Positions 9,291-18,369 of a stretch of 47,902 bases of DNA are shown here, piece after piece. Positions within the stretch are counted from its first letter, which is position 1, and the number at the start of each line of letters is the position of its first letter. The stretch is from Alphaproteobacteria bacterium. GTDB taxonomy: Bacteria; Pseudomonadota; Alphaproteobacteria; Paracaedibacterales; CAIULA01. The stretch covers positions 1 to 47,902 of the forward strand of contig JAPLOP010000016.1 in the NCBI GenBank assembly GCA_026400645.1. Reading direction: 5' to 3'. Below the pieces are notes generated by a model. The model worked only from the letters and a program-made list of their open reading frames with translations, did not search any database and was not told where the DNA came from. The position numbers were made by a program, and so were the translations under genes.

Positions 9291-9698
9291 ATGTTTATTA
9301 GTAAAGCGTTCGCCGACACCCCGGCAGCAGCCGGTGCTGCTGGTGGATTTGATTTTATTGGATTTCTTCCGCTCGTATTAATCTTTGTTGTTTTCTATTT
9401 TTTGATCTTAAGACCGCAACAGACAAAACTAAAGCAACACCAACTATTATTGTCAAACCTTCGCAAGGGTGATCGCGTTTTGACGGGTGGTGGCATTATC
9501 GGGACGATTTCAAAGCTGACCAATGATAAAGAGGTTCAGGTGGAAATTGCGGATGGCGTGAAGGTTCGACTTGTTCGATCAATGATCACCGAAGTATTGG
9601 CAAAGACAGACCCTATTGCCAACAAGGATCAAGATAAGGCACAATCAAAGACATCTAAAAAAGAACCCGTTAAAACAGAAGAAGATGAGTCTGCATAA
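9291..9698 (+). CDS. yajC: Preprotein translocase subunit YajC
   Basis: A 135-aa protein with one membrane helix (FIGFLPLVLIFVVFYFLIL) followed by the YajC signature RPQQTKLKQHQ, a basic soluble domain with KGDRVLTGGGIIGTI, and a charged Lys/Glu-rich tail slightly longer than usual. YajC associates with SecDF and YidC at the inner membrane. A purine-rich AAGGAAAAAAA sequence precedes the start. The stop TAA is immediately followed by the secD ATG, so the genes are translated from one message. Confidence 0.95.
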   Translation: MFISKAFADTPAAAGAAGGFDFIGFLPLVLIFVVFYFLILRPQQTKLKQHQLLLSNLRKGDRVLTGGGIIGTISKLTNDKEVQVEIADGVKVRLVRSMITEVLAKTDPIANKDQDKAQSKTSKKEPVKTEEDESA

Positions 9699-11300
9699 AT
9701 GTTGATGATACCCCGTTGGAAAATTTTCGCTAGTATTGGTTTGTGCGTATTGGGGATGGTTTTTGCCTCCCCCAATCTTTTTCAGCCGCAAACGGTGGAA
9801 CAGTTTCCATCTTGGCTCAGGCATACAGTTAACCTGGGCCTGGAATTACGGGGTGGATCTCATTTACAGTTGGAGGTTGACTTACGGGGTGCCACAAAAG
9901 AATATCTAGCCAATCTTTTGGATGATGTTCGTGCGGGTCTGCGTAAGCAGCAGATTGGATACCTTGGTTTGTCGATTGACACAAAAACAACAAAGCCGAC
10001 CTTGTCGCTTACTTTGCGAAATCCAGCGGACGCTAGCAAGGTTGAGCCCATATTAAAGGCCGTTGATCGCAACCTGGATGTCAAGATTTCAGCAGATGGA
10101 CAGGTGTTAGCTGTCTTGTCTGAGGAGGTTTTACATCAGCGCAATAAATCCATTATCGACCAATCCATAGAAGTCATTCGCCGACGTATCGATGAATCGG
10201 GAACAAAAGAACCGATTATCCAACGCCAAGGGGAGGATAGAATCATTGTGCAGTTGCCAGGGGTGGATGACCCAGCGGAGGTTAAAAATACGATCGGTCG
10301 TACGGCAAAAATGTCATTTCGTTTGGTTGATCCGAATTCATCACCTGTAGCAGGAGAGGGCCCATCCAATGCAGTGCCAAAGATAGCGCCGCCAGTCGGT
10401 TGTGAATATCTGGCCGAAACCCATGACGACGGGCGGGTTTTATATTTGCCCGTTAAAAAGCAAGTCATGGTTAGCGGGGAAAGTCTAATCGATGCCCAGG
10501 CAACCTTTAATGAACATGGGCAGCCTGTTGTCAGTCTAAAATTCAATTCGGTTGGTTCCAGAAAATTTGCCGATATGTCCGCTCAAAACATTAAAAAGCA
10601 ATTCGCCATTGTTTTGGATGACAAAATTATCAGCGCGCCCGTTTTCCAATCAATCATTAATGATGGCGGTGGTGTTATCAGTGGCCATTTTACTGTCAAA
10701 AGTGCCAATGATTTTGCCTTGCTATTGCGTGCTGGTGCATTGCCGGCACCATTAAAAGTAATCGAGGAAAGAACCGTTGGGCCAAGCCTGGGGGCCGATT
10801 CCATTCATGATGGACGCAAGGCAACTGTTATTGCGTTTGGGATGGTATCTGTTTTCATGATCCTGAGTTACGGTGTATTCGGGGCGTTTTCCAGTATCGC
10901 CTTGGTGTTCAACCTTATCCTGTTGTTTGCTGGATTATCTGTTTTGCAGGCCACGTTGACGCTGCCGGGTATTGCTGGTATTGCGCTTACAATTGGTATG
11001 GCTGTCGATGCCAACGTTTTGATTTACGAACGCATAAAAGAAGAATTACGGGGCGGTGCCAAACCGATTACGGCGGTTGATGCCGGGTACAAGCGGGCGA
11101 TGACGACCATTATCGATTCCAACCTGACGACGCTTTTGGGCGCGGCGGTTTTGTATGAATTTGGAACGGGTCCGATCCGGGGGTTTGCTGTCACGCTGGC
11201 GCTTGGTATTCTTATTTCTTTGTTCACGGCATTGTCTTTAACGAAACTAATCATTGTTTTCTGGATGCGTAGTCGTAAAGTGGCGACTCTTCCTATATAA
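9699..11300 (+). CDS. secD: Protein translocase subunit SecD
   Basis: A 533-aa member of the RND superfamily. It has an N-terminal helix, the conserved GLELRGGSHLQLEVD segment, a large periplasmic P1 region with RRIDESGTKEPIIQRQGEDR, and five C-terminal helices with the signature GIALTIGMAVDANVLIYERI and GYKRAMTTIIDSNLTTL. SecD with SecF uses the proton gradient to pull exported proteins out of the Sec channel. Length is normal for alphaproteobacteria. It is directly abutted to yajC and 26 bp before secF. Confidence 0.97.
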   Translation: MLMIPRWKIFASIGLCVLGMVFASPNLFQPQTVEQFPSWLRHTVNLGLELRGGSHLQLEVDLRGATKEYLANLLDDVRAGLRKQQIGYLGLSIDTKTTKPTLSLTLRNPADASKVEPILKAVDRNLDVKISADGQVLAVLSEEVLHQRNKSIIDQSIEVIRRRIDESGTKEPIIQRQGEDRIIVQLPGVDDPAEVKNTIGRTAKMSFRLVDPNSSPVAGEGPSNAVPKIAPPVGCEYLAETHDDGRVLYLPVKKQVMVSGESLIDAQATFNEHGQPVVSLKFNSVGSRKFADMSAQNIKKQFAIVLDDKIISAPVFQSIINDGGGVISGHFTVKSANDFALLLRAGALPAPLKVIEERTVGPSLGADSIHDGRKATVIAFGMVSVFMILSYGVFGAFSSIALVFNLILLFAGLSVLQATLTLPGIAGIALTIGMAVDANVLIYERIKEELRGGAKPITAVDAGYKRAMTTIIDSNLTTLLGAAVLYEFGTGPIRGFAVTLALGILISLFTALSLTKLIIVFWMRSRKVATLPI

Positions 11301-11326
11301 ATAAACATTCCTAAAAGGATAACCCT

Positions 11327-12265
11327 ATGCGCCGCCTGCACCTTGTTCCCTATAATACAAACTTTAATTTTATTGGATTCCGGTTCATCACCTTTTTGAT
11401 TGCTGGGCTCATCACCATTGTATCGTTAACGGCGGTGACCTTTAAAGGGCTGAACTACGGGATCGATTTTAGGGGGGGCTATACCCTAGAAGTCAAAATG
11501 CCTGAGGTTGTTGATGTCTCTGTCTTGCGGGAAAAATTAACACAGCTAAAGCTTGGTGAAGTCGTTTTGCAGAATTTTGGCACTGAACATGATTTGTTGA
11601 TTAAGCTTGAAAGACAAGAGGGTGACGATACAGTCCAAGCATCGGCGATTCAAAAGATAAAGGATGCGCTGGGACCCAATGTGGATTACCGCCGCGTTGA
11701 AACCATCGGACCAAAGGTTGGCGGGGAACTTGTTCGTAATGGTCTTAAAGCCGTTGCGTTTGCTTTGTTGGCGATGTTGGTTTATATTGCCGTGCGGTTC
11801 GAATGGCAGTTCGCGGTTTGTGCCATTCTGGCATTGGCCCATGACTGTATCGCCATATTGGGTTTGTTTTCTTTGACCCCTTTAGAATTCAACGAAACCG
11901 CCATTATTGCTGTTTTGATTACGGCCGGGTATTCGATTAACGATACCATTGTTATTTTTGACAGAATTCGGGAAAATATCAAGAAATTCAAACGAATTCC
12001 GTTGTCTGAACTGATTAACAAAAGCGTTAATGAGACATTATCCCGGACAACATTAACAGCAACAACCACCCTGTTGGCCTTGTTGGCGTTATACTTTTTT
12101 GGGGGCAAGGTTATCTCCACATTCAGTTTGCCGATTATCTTGGGAATTCTTGTTGGATCATTTTCATCAATTTGTTTAGCAGCCCCTTTGCTTTTGTATC
12201 TTAACGTCAAAAGAAATGATTTTGTGAAAGTGGACAAGGCAACCGAAGAGGGTTCCATTGTTTAG
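11327..12265 (+). CDS. secF: Protein translocase subunit SecF
   Basis: A 312-aa partner of SecD with an N-terminal helix, the motif GLNYGIDFRGGYTLEV, a short periplasmic region, and C-terminal helices carrying ITAGYSINDTIVIFDRIREN and NETLSRTTLTATTTLLALL. A purine-rich AAAAGGATAA sequence precedes the ATG. It is the last gene of the surE-secF group. No strong terminator separates it from the toxin-antitoxin genes 88 bp downstream, so read-through is possible. Confidence 0.97.
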   Translation: MRRLHLVPYNTNFNFIGFRFITFLIAGLITIVSLTAVTFKGLNYGIDFRGGYTLEVKMPEVVDVSVLREKLTQLKLGEVVLQNFGTEHDLLIKLERQEGDDTVQASAIQKIKDALGPNVDYRRVETIGPKVGGELVRNGLKAVAFALLAMLVYIAVRFEWQFAVCAILALAHDCIAILGLFSLTPLEFNETAIIAVLITAGYSINDTIVIFDRIRENIKKFKRIPLSELINKSVNETLSRTTLTATTTLLALLALYFFGGKVISTFSLPIILGILVGSFSSICLAAPLLLYLNVKRNDFVKVDKATEEGSIV

Positions 12266-12332
12266 AGGAAGTCTATAGTACTTTTTGCGCAGTAAACTTT
12301 TGGCCTTTTATTTTTATGCTTGAACAGGCATA

Positions 12333-12345
12333 CTACAAACTGTAG
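12333..12345 (+). promoter_or_regulatory. Candidate operator of the HigBA-type module
   Basis: CTACA-AAC-TGTAG forms a 5-bp inverted repeat just before the toxin start. It overlaps a possible promoter (TTGAAC at 12320, TAGGAT at 12343, 17-bp spacing). Autoregulation by the antitoxin through such a palindrome is usual for this family; this site is inferred. Confidence 0.35.
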
Positions 12346-12353
12346 GATGGATT

Positions 12354-12707
12354 ATGAAGTCAATCGAGTGGGTCGGCTCCTCAAAGAGGGATATCTTGGG
12401 ATTACCTGAGGCCGTGCGCAGTGAAATTGGTTTTTCTTTGTTTCAGGTTCAAAATGGCATAATGCCTGAGCAGGCCAAACCATTAAAAGGGTTTGGTGGT
12501 GCTAGCGTTCAGGAAATTATGGCTGATCACAAAAGTGATACCTATCGGGCAGTCTACACGGTGCGGTTTACAGCAAAGATTTATATTCTTCATGTTTTTC
12601 AGAAAAAATCAAAGTCAGGAACCTCGACACCAAAAAAAGATATGGACCTTATAGAAAAACGTTTAAAGCAAGTTGTTGAAATGGAAAGCAGGAGAACGCA
12701 GCTATGA
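12354..12707 (+). CDS. HigB/RelE-like toxin (phage Gp49-like family)
   Basis: A 117-aa basic protein matching the Gp49-like/DUF891 branch of RelE/HigB mRNA interferases: MKSIEWVGSSKRDILGLPEAV at the start, a central LKGFGGASVQEIMADH segment, then YRAVYTVRFTAKIYILHVFQKKS, the usual core strand pair, and the helix with TPKKDMDLIEKRLKQ. Relatives cut mRNA at the ribosome. The order toxin first, antitoxin second, with a 4-bp ATGA overlap, is the HigBA arrangement. The frame is intact. Activity cannot be judged from sequence alone. Confidence 0.88.
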   Translation: MKSIEWVGSSKRDILGLPEAVRSEIGFSLFQVQNGIMPEQAKPLKGFGGASVQEIMADHKSDTYRAVYTVRFTAKIYILHVFQKKSKSGTSTPKKDMDLIEKRLKQVVEMESRRTQL

Positions 12708-13078
12708 CACAGCATACGAAGCACGAACCTATCGAGAGTGGATCTAATAATATTTTTGCCGATCTTGGTCTGTCAAATCCAGAAGAACATTTAGCAAAGG
12801 CAACGTTGGCAATCCAAATTGCTAAAATAATTAAGGAACGAGGGTTGAGCCAATCAGCCGCTGCTGCAATTCTTGGGATAGATCAACCAAAGGTGTCTGC
12901 GCTTATGCGAGGACAACTCAAGAATTTTTCCCTTGATAGGCTATGTCGTTTTCTTAACCACTTTGACCGGGATGTTGATATTATCGTTAGGAATAAATCC
13001 TGCAATCATGCCCATGGAGAAACACATGTGATTTTTCATGAATCAGCCGTGATAGAGACATCGTCAGCAAGGGCATGA
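12704..13078 (+). CDS. XRE-family antitoxin (HigA-like)
   Basis: A 124-aa protein with an XRE helix-turn-helix domain: IAKIIKERGLSQSAAAAILG, IDQPKVSALMRGQLKNFS and LDRLCRFLNHFDRDVDIIV, spanning about residues 38-98. This is the form seen in antitoxins paired with Gp49-like toxins. It overlaps the toxin by 4 bp. It probably neutralises the toxin and represses the operon through the palindrome upstream of the toxin. The last 25 residues beyond the domain look unstructured. Confidence 0.9.
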   Translation: MTQHTKHEPIESGSNNIFADLGLSNPEEHLAKATLAIQIAKIIKERGLSQSAAAAILGIDQPKVSALMRGQLKNFSLDRLCRFLNHFDRDVDIIVRNKSCNHAHGETHVIFHESAVIETSSARA

Positions 13079-13083
13079 GCTGA

Positions 13084-13425
13084 GTGTTGCACAAAAAAGT
13101 ATTGGCAATGAAAGAAATACGTCTGGCTGATTGGGAAATATCGGCCATTCGCACAGCCTTTTCAGAATCTTTTCCGGATACCGATCATTTATGGTTGTTT
13201 GGATCGCGCATCTATCCAGAAAAACGAGGCGGTGATATTGATTTGTACATAGAAACAACCATGCAAGACGTAGATGATATCGGAAAATCAGAATCTAAAT
13301 TCCTGTTCATGGTTGAGGATGCTATTGGTGAACAAAAAATTGACATTGTTATCAAGTGCGTTAATAGCGATTTTGATCTTTTGATTTATCACGTTGCAAG
13401 GAAAGAAGGGGTGCAACTCGTATGA
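13084..13425 (+). CDS. MNT-type nucleotidyltransferase (antitoxin-like)
   Basis: A small nucleotidyltransferase of 113 aa from a GTG start, or 105 aa from the ATG at 13108; neither has a clear ribosome site. The motif LFGSRIYPEKRGGDIDLYI (residues 38-56) contains the GSR and DxD signatures of the Pol-beta fold, with Asp51 and Asp53 as metal ligands. In MNT-HEPN pairs this protein adds AMP groups to the HEPN partner and thereby silences it. The active-site residues are present, so it could be active. It overlaps the next gene by 4 bp and follows the HigA-like gene by 5 bp, placing two modules in one probable transcript. Confidence 0.85.
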   Translation: MLHKKVLAMKEIRLADWEISAIRTAFSESFPDTDHLWLFGSRIYPEKRGGDIDLYIETTMQDVDDIGKSESKFLFMVEDAIGEQKIDIVIKCVNSDFDLLIYHVARKEGVQLV

Positions 13426-13913
13426 GCACGACAATGGACACAAAAGACCTGTTGATTCACTCGTTGGATATCTGCAAAGTTCATGCTGAAAGATTAAGCC
13501 TGGCAATCGAAAAAACAGATCATCTTTTTCCTTTTTGTGAAAATACTGTTACCGCTCTGGCTGAGGAAAATCTTGCTTATCTAGAGCTACTCATGTCCAG
13601 ATTTGGAAAGTTGCAAGATGTAGCGGGGGAAAAGGTTTTTACCTTCCTTCTTCAACAACTGGGCGAATCTGTCAGTAATAAAACTTTTATAGACAAACTC
13701 AATAAACTTGAAAAACTAGAGATTCTTCCTGATGCTCATTGGTGGATGGACCTTCGAAAGTTAAGTAATAAACTCACTCGTGACTATCCTGACAATCCTG
13801 ATTTTATGGCTAAAAATATTAATAAAGCCATTATTCAAGCAAAAGAATTATTGGTTTTTTGGGAGTCACTTGTGATCTATATTGAGGCTAATGTTTTAAC
13901 GCAACCAACATAA
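13422..13913 (+). CDS. HEPN-like partner of the nucleotidyltransferase, motif altered
   Basis: A 163-aa all-helical protein resembling the family paired with small MNT nucleotidyltransferases (ENLAYLELLMSRFGKLQDV, then DKLNKLEKLEILPDAHWW, then the HEPN helix). The usual HEPN RNase motif RX4HXY appears as S115-N-K-L-T-R120-D-Y122: the Arg and the catalytic His are replaced, while the Asn and the Tyr, the AMP-accepting position in studied relatives, remain. It may therefore be an inactive HEPN protein, or use different residues. It overlaps the MNT gene by 4 bp and ends 16 bp before nuoG. Confidence 0.75.
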   Translation: MSTTMDTKDLLIHSLDICKVHAERLSLAIEKTDHLFPFCENTVTALAEENLAYLELLMSRFGKLQDVAGEKVFTFLLQQLGESVSNKTFIDKLNKLEKLEILPDAHWWMDLRKLSNKLTRDYPDNPDFMAKNINKAIIQAKELLVFWESLVIYIEANVLTQPT

Positions 13914-13929
13914 GTGCAAACCCTCACCC

Positions 13930-15900
13930 ATGATCACTTTAACCATCAATGATACTCGTATTGACGTAGAACGGGGCACAACAATCCTTGGGGCTTGCCG
14001 AAAGCTTGGCATAGAAATCCCTGTGTTTTGTTACCATCCCAAACTTTCCATAGCGGGAAATTGTCGTATGTGTTTGGTGGATGTTGCAGGCTCCCCAAAA
14101 CCAATGACGAGCTGCTGCACAGCCGTATCCGATGGGATGATCGTCAATACCAACACTCCCAATGTTGAAAAAGCCCGCAAGGGTGTTTTAGAATTATTGC
14201 TGATTAATCACCCGCTTGATTGCCCTGTTTGTGATCAGGGTGGCGAATGTGATTTGCAGGATATTACCTTTAATTACGGTTGCGGGACCAGTCGCTTTGA
14301 TTTGGATAAACGAATTGTTGCTGACAAAAACATGGGCCCCCTGATTAAAACAGTGATGACGCGGTGTATCCATTGCACGCGGTGCATTCGCTTTGCCCAG
14401 GAAATCGCTGGCATTCCGGAGATTGGAACCACCGGGCGTGGGGACAATACCGAAATCACCACGTACCTCGAAAAGTCGCTGTCATCTGAATTATCGGGAA
14501 ACCTTATTGACATCTGTCCCGTCGGGGCATTGACCAATAAACCAGCTGCGTTTCAATGCCGGTCTTGGGAACTTACAAAAATGGACACGATTGATGTGAT
14601 GGATGCTGTTGGATCGAACATTCGTATTGATGCGCGGGGTCAGGAAATCCTACGTATTGTGCCGCGATCTAATGATCTGATTAACGAGGATTGGATTAGC
14701 GATCGCACGCGTTTTTCATATGACGGGCTGAAAGTTCAGCGGCTTGATAAGCCATATATGCGGGTCAATGGTAAGCTTCAACCCTGCAGTTGGGATCAGG
14801 CGTTTGCGGCCATACAATCCAAAATCAAGGGGGTCCAGGGTTCTGAAATTGCGGCCTTTGCGGGGGACCAGGCTGATTGTGAATCCATGCTGGTGTTAAA
14901 GGAATTGATGACGCATCTTGGCAGCCCCCATACGGAATGTCGTCAAGATGGATCCCGTTTGCCAGCAGATGCCCGATGCCATTATATTATGAACACAACG
15001 ATTGCCGGAATTGAACGGGCCGATTGTTTGTTGTTGGTTGGAACGAACCCCCGTTTTGAAGCGCCTCTGGTCAATGCTAGGATTCGTAAACGATACCTAA
15101 TGGGAAATTTTCCCATTGCCCTGGTCGGAGAATCGCTGGATTTAACATACCCCTATGAATTTCTTTCCCAAACACCATTAATTTTAACGGACCTGTTGCA
15201 AGGGTCACATCCGTTTAGCGAAACTTTGGGACAGGCTCAACGTCCCGCATTGATATTGGGGCAGGGGGCCCTCAACCGGGCGGATTCGCATGCGATTTTA
15301 AAAACAGTGCAAGACTTGCTGCATCGCTATCGTTTCCTTCGGGAAGACTGGAATGGATACAATGTCCTGCACACAGCTGCGGGACGCGTTGGTGGATTTG
15401 ATATGGGGTTCACATCCGACCATAAAAAAAAGGATTCTAAGATTGTCTATTTATTGGGTGCCGATGAATTGGCGATGGATCAATTTGGGGATGCCTTTGT
15501 CATTTATCAGGGGCACCATGGTGATGTGGGGGCCAACAGGGCCGACGTGATTTTGCCAGGCGCTGCCTATACAGAAAAAAACGCTACCTTTGTTAACACC
15601 GAGGGGCGCGTCCAGCAAACCCGCCAGGTTATCGCCCCCCCAGGCGACGCAAAGGAAGATTGGCGCATCATTTGTTTGTTGGCTGAAAAACTTGGGGCAC
15701 CGCTTTCCTATCGCAATCTGGATGATATTAGGATCAAAATCAATGATCGTATAGCACCGTCATTATGGCAGGATTTTACATCTTTAGTATCGGAAGACTT
15801 AACGGACAAACCATTTTCTTTGCCAATATCCAATTTTTATAAGGTCGATCCCATCAGTCGTCATTCCCAGATTATGACTCAATGTATGGATGCAGTGTAA
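13930..15900 (+). CDS. nuoG: NADH-quinone oxidoreductase subunit G
   Basis: A 656-aa complex I subunit, somewhat shorter at the C-terminus than the usual 690 or so. Iron-sulfur ligands are visible: the 2Fe-2S ferredoxin domain with Cys34, Cys45, Cys48 and Cys62/63; the [18 protein letters not shown] segment with its ligands near 94-107; and [16 protein letters not shown] near 145. The remainder is the molybdopterin-oxidoreductase-like domain, without cofactor, as usual for NuoG. It passes electrons in the peripheral arm from NuoF toward NuoI. No good ribosome site precedes the ATG, and nuoA-F are not upstream; instead two toxin-antitoxin-like pairs are there. Its stop overlaps nuoH by one base. 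Confidence 0.97.
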   Translation: MITLTINDTRIDVERGTTILGACRKLGIEIPVFCYHPKLSIAGNCRMCLVDVAGSPKPMTSCCTAVSDGMIVNTNTPNVEKARKGVLELLLINHPLDCPVCDQGGECDLQDITFNYGCGTSRFDLDKRIVADKNMGPLIKTVMTRCIHCTRCIRFAQEIAGIPEIGTTGRGDNTEITTYLEKSLSSELSGNLIDICPVGALTNKPAAFQCRSWELTKMDTIDVMDAVGSNIRIDARGQEILRIVPRSNDLINEDWISDRTRFSYDGLKVQRLDKPYMRVNGKLQPCSWDQAFAAIQSKIKGVQGSEIAAFAGDQADCESMLVLKELMTHLGSPHTECRQDGSRLPADARCHYIMNTTIAGIERADCLLLVGTNPRFEAPLVNARIRKRYLMGNFPIALVGESLDLTYPYEFLSQTPLILTDLLQGSHPFSETLGQAQRPALILGQGALNRADSHAILKTVQDLLHRYRFLREDWNGYNVLHTAAGRVGGFDMGFTSDHKKKDSKIVYLLGADELAMDQFGDAFVIYQGHHGDVGANRADVILPGAAYTEKNATFVNTEGRVQQTRQVIAPPGDAKEDWRIICLLAEKLGAPLSYRNLDDIRIKINDRIAPSLWQDFTSLVSEDLTDKPFSLPISNFYKVDPISRHSQIMTQCMDAV

Positions 15901-16925
15901 TGGATGAACTTTTAACAAATCCCATGCTCCTTGACTTGATGGACTGCTGCGCAACCCTTGTTTCGATTGCGATCAAAGTTATCCTTGTAATGATCACATT
16001 GGTTCTTGGTGTTGCGTATTTAACGCTTGCTGAACGAAAGGTCATTGGTGCCATGCAATTGCGCATAGGTCCCAATACGGTTGGGCCATTTGGGCTTTTG
16101 CAGCCCATTGCTGATGGTTTAAAGCTTTTGCATAAAGAAATAATCATTCCGGAATCATCAGACAAGCTTCTTTTTCTGTTTGCGCCTGTTTTTACATTTA
16201 GTTTAAGTCTTTCTGCTTGGGCTGTTATCCCCTTTGATAGGGAATTCGTCTTGGCCGATATTAACGTTGGTGCGTTGTATTTGTTGGCAATCTCATCCCT
16301 CGGGGTTTATGGAATTATTATTGCCGGGTGGGCAAGTAATTCGAAATACGCTTTGCTGGGGGCGCTTAGGTCGGCGGCACAAATGATATCGTATGAGGTT
16401 TGCATTGGATTGGTTTTGGTTAGCGTTATTCTGTGCGCGGGCTCGTTGAACCTTCGGGATATTGTCATGGCCCAAAGGCATATCTGGTTTGTTTTTCCAT
16501 TATTTCCCCTGTTCATTGTTTTTTTTATTGCAAGCCTGGCAGAAACAAATCGCACACCCTTTGACTTGCCAGAGGCTGACGCAGAATTGGTTTCTGGGTA
16601 CAATGTTGAATATTCTTCCTTTACCTATGCATTATTTTATTTGGGGGAATATGCCAACATGATCCTGATGAGTGCTATGAATAGCCTTTTATTTTTTGGC
16701 GGATGGCTGCCCCCTTTTGATCATCCTTTAACAAAGATGGTGCCAGCCCCGATGTGGCTTGTGATCAAAATTTGTGGGCTTCTTTTTGTGTTTCTGTGGA
16801 TCCGTGCAACGCTACCACGGTATCGATACGATCAGCTGATGCGTCTTTGCTGGAAAATATTTTTGCCTATTGCTTTGATTGGGGTTATTGTTGTTTCTGC
16901 CTTTATTGTCTTTGGGGATTATTAA
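15900..16925 (+). CDS. nuoH: NADH-quinone oxidoreductase subunit H
   Basis: A 341-aa membrane subunit linking the quinone site to the proton-pumping arm. Signatures: [20 protein letters not shown] near the N-terminus, [16 protein letters not shown], and [20 protein letters not shown] with its acidic residues, then [12 protein letters not shown] prefer the ATG at 15900, which gives a TAATG overlap with nuoG and the normal N-terminus [10 protein letters not shown], over an ATG six codons upstream. It overlaps nuoI by one base in the same manner. Confidence 0.97.
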   Translation: MDELLTNPMLLDLMDCCATLVSIAIKVILVMITLVLGVAYLTLAERKVIGAMQLRIGPNTVGPFGLLQPIADGLKLLHKEIIIPESSDKLLFLFAPVFTFSLSLSAWAVIPFDREFVLADINVGALYLLAISSLGVYGIIIAGWASNSKYALLGALRSAAQMISYEVCIGLVLVSVILCAGSLNLRDIVMAQRHIWFVFPLFPLFIVFFIASLAETNRTPFDLPEADAELVSGYNVEYSSFTYALFYLGEYANMILMSAMNSLLFFGGWLPPFDHPLTKMVPAPMWLVIKICGLLFVFLWIRATLPRYRYDQLMRLCWKIFLPIALIGVIVVSAFIVFGDY

Positions 16926-17425
16926 TGCGCTTCTTTTTTCGCAAAATCAAACAGTTGCTGCAGGCTTTTGGTCTGGTGGAAATTCTTTTGGGGCTGTGGA
17001 CGACTTTGCGGTATTTTTTTAAACCAAAAGTCACATTAAACTATCCCCATGAAAAGGGTCCCCTAAGTCCCCGCTTTCGGGGTGAACATGCCCTAAGGCG
17101 ATATTCGGATGGTACAGAGCGTTGCATAGCGTGCAAACTATGCGAAGCAATATGCCCAGCACAGGCCATTACCATAGAAGCAGTCGAGAAAGAAGATGGC
17201 AGTCGCCGCACAACCCGTTATGATATAGATATGACAAAGTGTATCTATTGTGGTCTGTGCGAAGAGGCTTGCCCGGTTGATGCAATTGTCGAGGGGCCAA
17301 ATTTTGAATTTGCCACATGCACCCGCAAGGAATTGCTTTATACTAAAGAAAAACTTTTGGCAAACGGTGATCGGTTCGAGGCTGAGATTGCAGCGAATAG
17401 TGAATCTGATGCAGCGTATCGTTAA
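16925..17425 (+). CDS. nuoI: NADH-quinone oxidoreductase subunit I
   Basis: A 166-aa protein with two 4Fe-4S motifs, [16 protein letters not shown] and [19 protein letters not shown], carrying electrons to the quinone. The start at 16925 gives a TAATG overlap with nuoH and the normal N-terminus ([10 protein letters not shown]), followed by the membrane-associated helix region and [20 protein letters not shown]. The frame stays open further upstream inside nuoH, but that extension is not family-like. Length matches alphaproteobacterial NuoI. Confidence 0.97.
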   Translation: MRFFFRKIKQLLQAFGLVEILLGLWTTLRYFFKPKVTLNYPHEKGPLSPRFRGEHALRRYSDGTERCIACKLCEAICPAQAITIEAVEKEDGSRRTTRYDIDMTKCIYCGLCEEACPVDAIVEGPNFEFATCTRKELLYTKEKLLANGDRFEAEIAANSESDAAYR

Positions 17426-17440
17426 AGGACAAGGCCCATC

Positions 17441-18058
17441 ATGCTAACACATTCACTGTTCTATCTGTTTGCAACGGCGCTTCTTCTTGGCGGCTCCGGT
17501 GTTATTTTTCTTCGTAATCCTGTTTATGCGGTTCTGTGTTTGATTATTGTTTTCTTTAATACGGCGGGACTTTTCCTTCTGTTGGGTGCAGAATTTTTAG
17601 CTATGCTTTTGGTTATTGTCTATGTTGGTGCTGTTGCAATCCTTTTTCTGTTTATCGTCATGACCCTTGATATCCAGAATGAAGTTGCCCAAAAAAACAC
17701 AGTGAAGGGCAGAAAAGGGGCATTTTTTTGTATACTTTTGTTTGCCTCAGAACTTTTGTGTATTGCTTATAATTGGTGGGAATCGCCGGATTCTATTGAT
17801 TTGGCCGCTTATGAAATCCCAGCAAACATTACCAACACAGAAGCCATAGGTGATCTTTTGTACACACATTATTTTCTGGTATTTATTGTTTCGGGGCTAA
17901 CGCTGCTTGTTGCTATGGTTGGTTCTATTGTGTTAACGTCACCATCGGCGGTAAAAAACACGCGTCGCAAGACTGATCCCCGGTCTCAAATAATGCGAAC
18001 AAAAAAGGAAAGCATTATCCTGGCAAGGCCAGAATTTCACAAAGGGGTGGAGATTTAA
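17441..18058 (+). CDS. nuoJ: NADH-quinone oxidoreductase subunit J
   Basis: A 205-aa membrane subunit with about five helices. Typical segments are NPVYAVLCLIIVFFNTAGLF, LLGAEFLAMLLVIVYVGAVA and ILFLFIVMTLDI. A short basic tail after the last helix (KNTRRKTDPRSQ) is usual. It belongs to the antiporter-like arm of complex I. The AAAGGACAAGG sequence upstream of the ATG is a usable ribosome site. The stop overlaps the nuoK ATG by one base. Confidence 0.95.
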   Translation: MLTHSLFYLFATALLLGGSGVIFLRNPVYAVLCLIIVFFNTAGLFLLLGAEFLAMLLVIVYVGAVAILFLFIVMTLDIQNEVAQKNTVKGRKGAFFCILLFASELLCIAYNWWESPDSIDLAAYEIPANITNTEAIGDLLYTHYFLVFIVSGLTLLVAMVGSIVLTSPSAVKNTRRKTDPRSQIMRTKKESIILARPEFHKGVEI

Positions 18059-18366
18059 TGTTCACCGATGTGTACTATTTTTTAACTGTTTCTGGTGTTT
18101 TGTTTTCATTGGGAATGTTGGGGATCATTCTAAACAGGCAAAATATCATCAGAGTGTTGATGTCGATTGAATTGATTTTATTGGCCGGAAACATTAATTT
18201 TGTTGTTTTTTCGGTAAACCTTTCAGATCTTTCGGGTCAAATATTTTCACTATTTGTGTTAACAATGTCAGCGGCGGAGGTTGCTGTTGGTTTGGCAATA
18301 GTGGTCTTGTATTTTAGGGACAGGCATACAATTGCCGTCGATGATGCAAGCACGTTAAAAGGATAA
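18058..18366 (+). CDS. nuoK: NADH-quinone oxidoreductase subunit K
   Basis: A 102-aa, three-helix subunit of the complex I membrane arm. It has the conserved glutamates in SIELILLAGNINFV and in TMSAAEVAVGLAIVV, which lie on the proton path. Length is normal. Its one-base overlap with nuoJ and 3-bp gap to nuoL show tight operon packing. Confidence 0.96.
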   Translation: MFTDVYYFLTVSGVLFSLGMLGIILNRQNIIRVLMSIELILLAGNINFVVFSVNLSDLSGQIFSLFVLTMSAAEVAVGLAIVVLYFRDRHTIAVDDASTLKG

Positions 18367-18369
18367 CGA

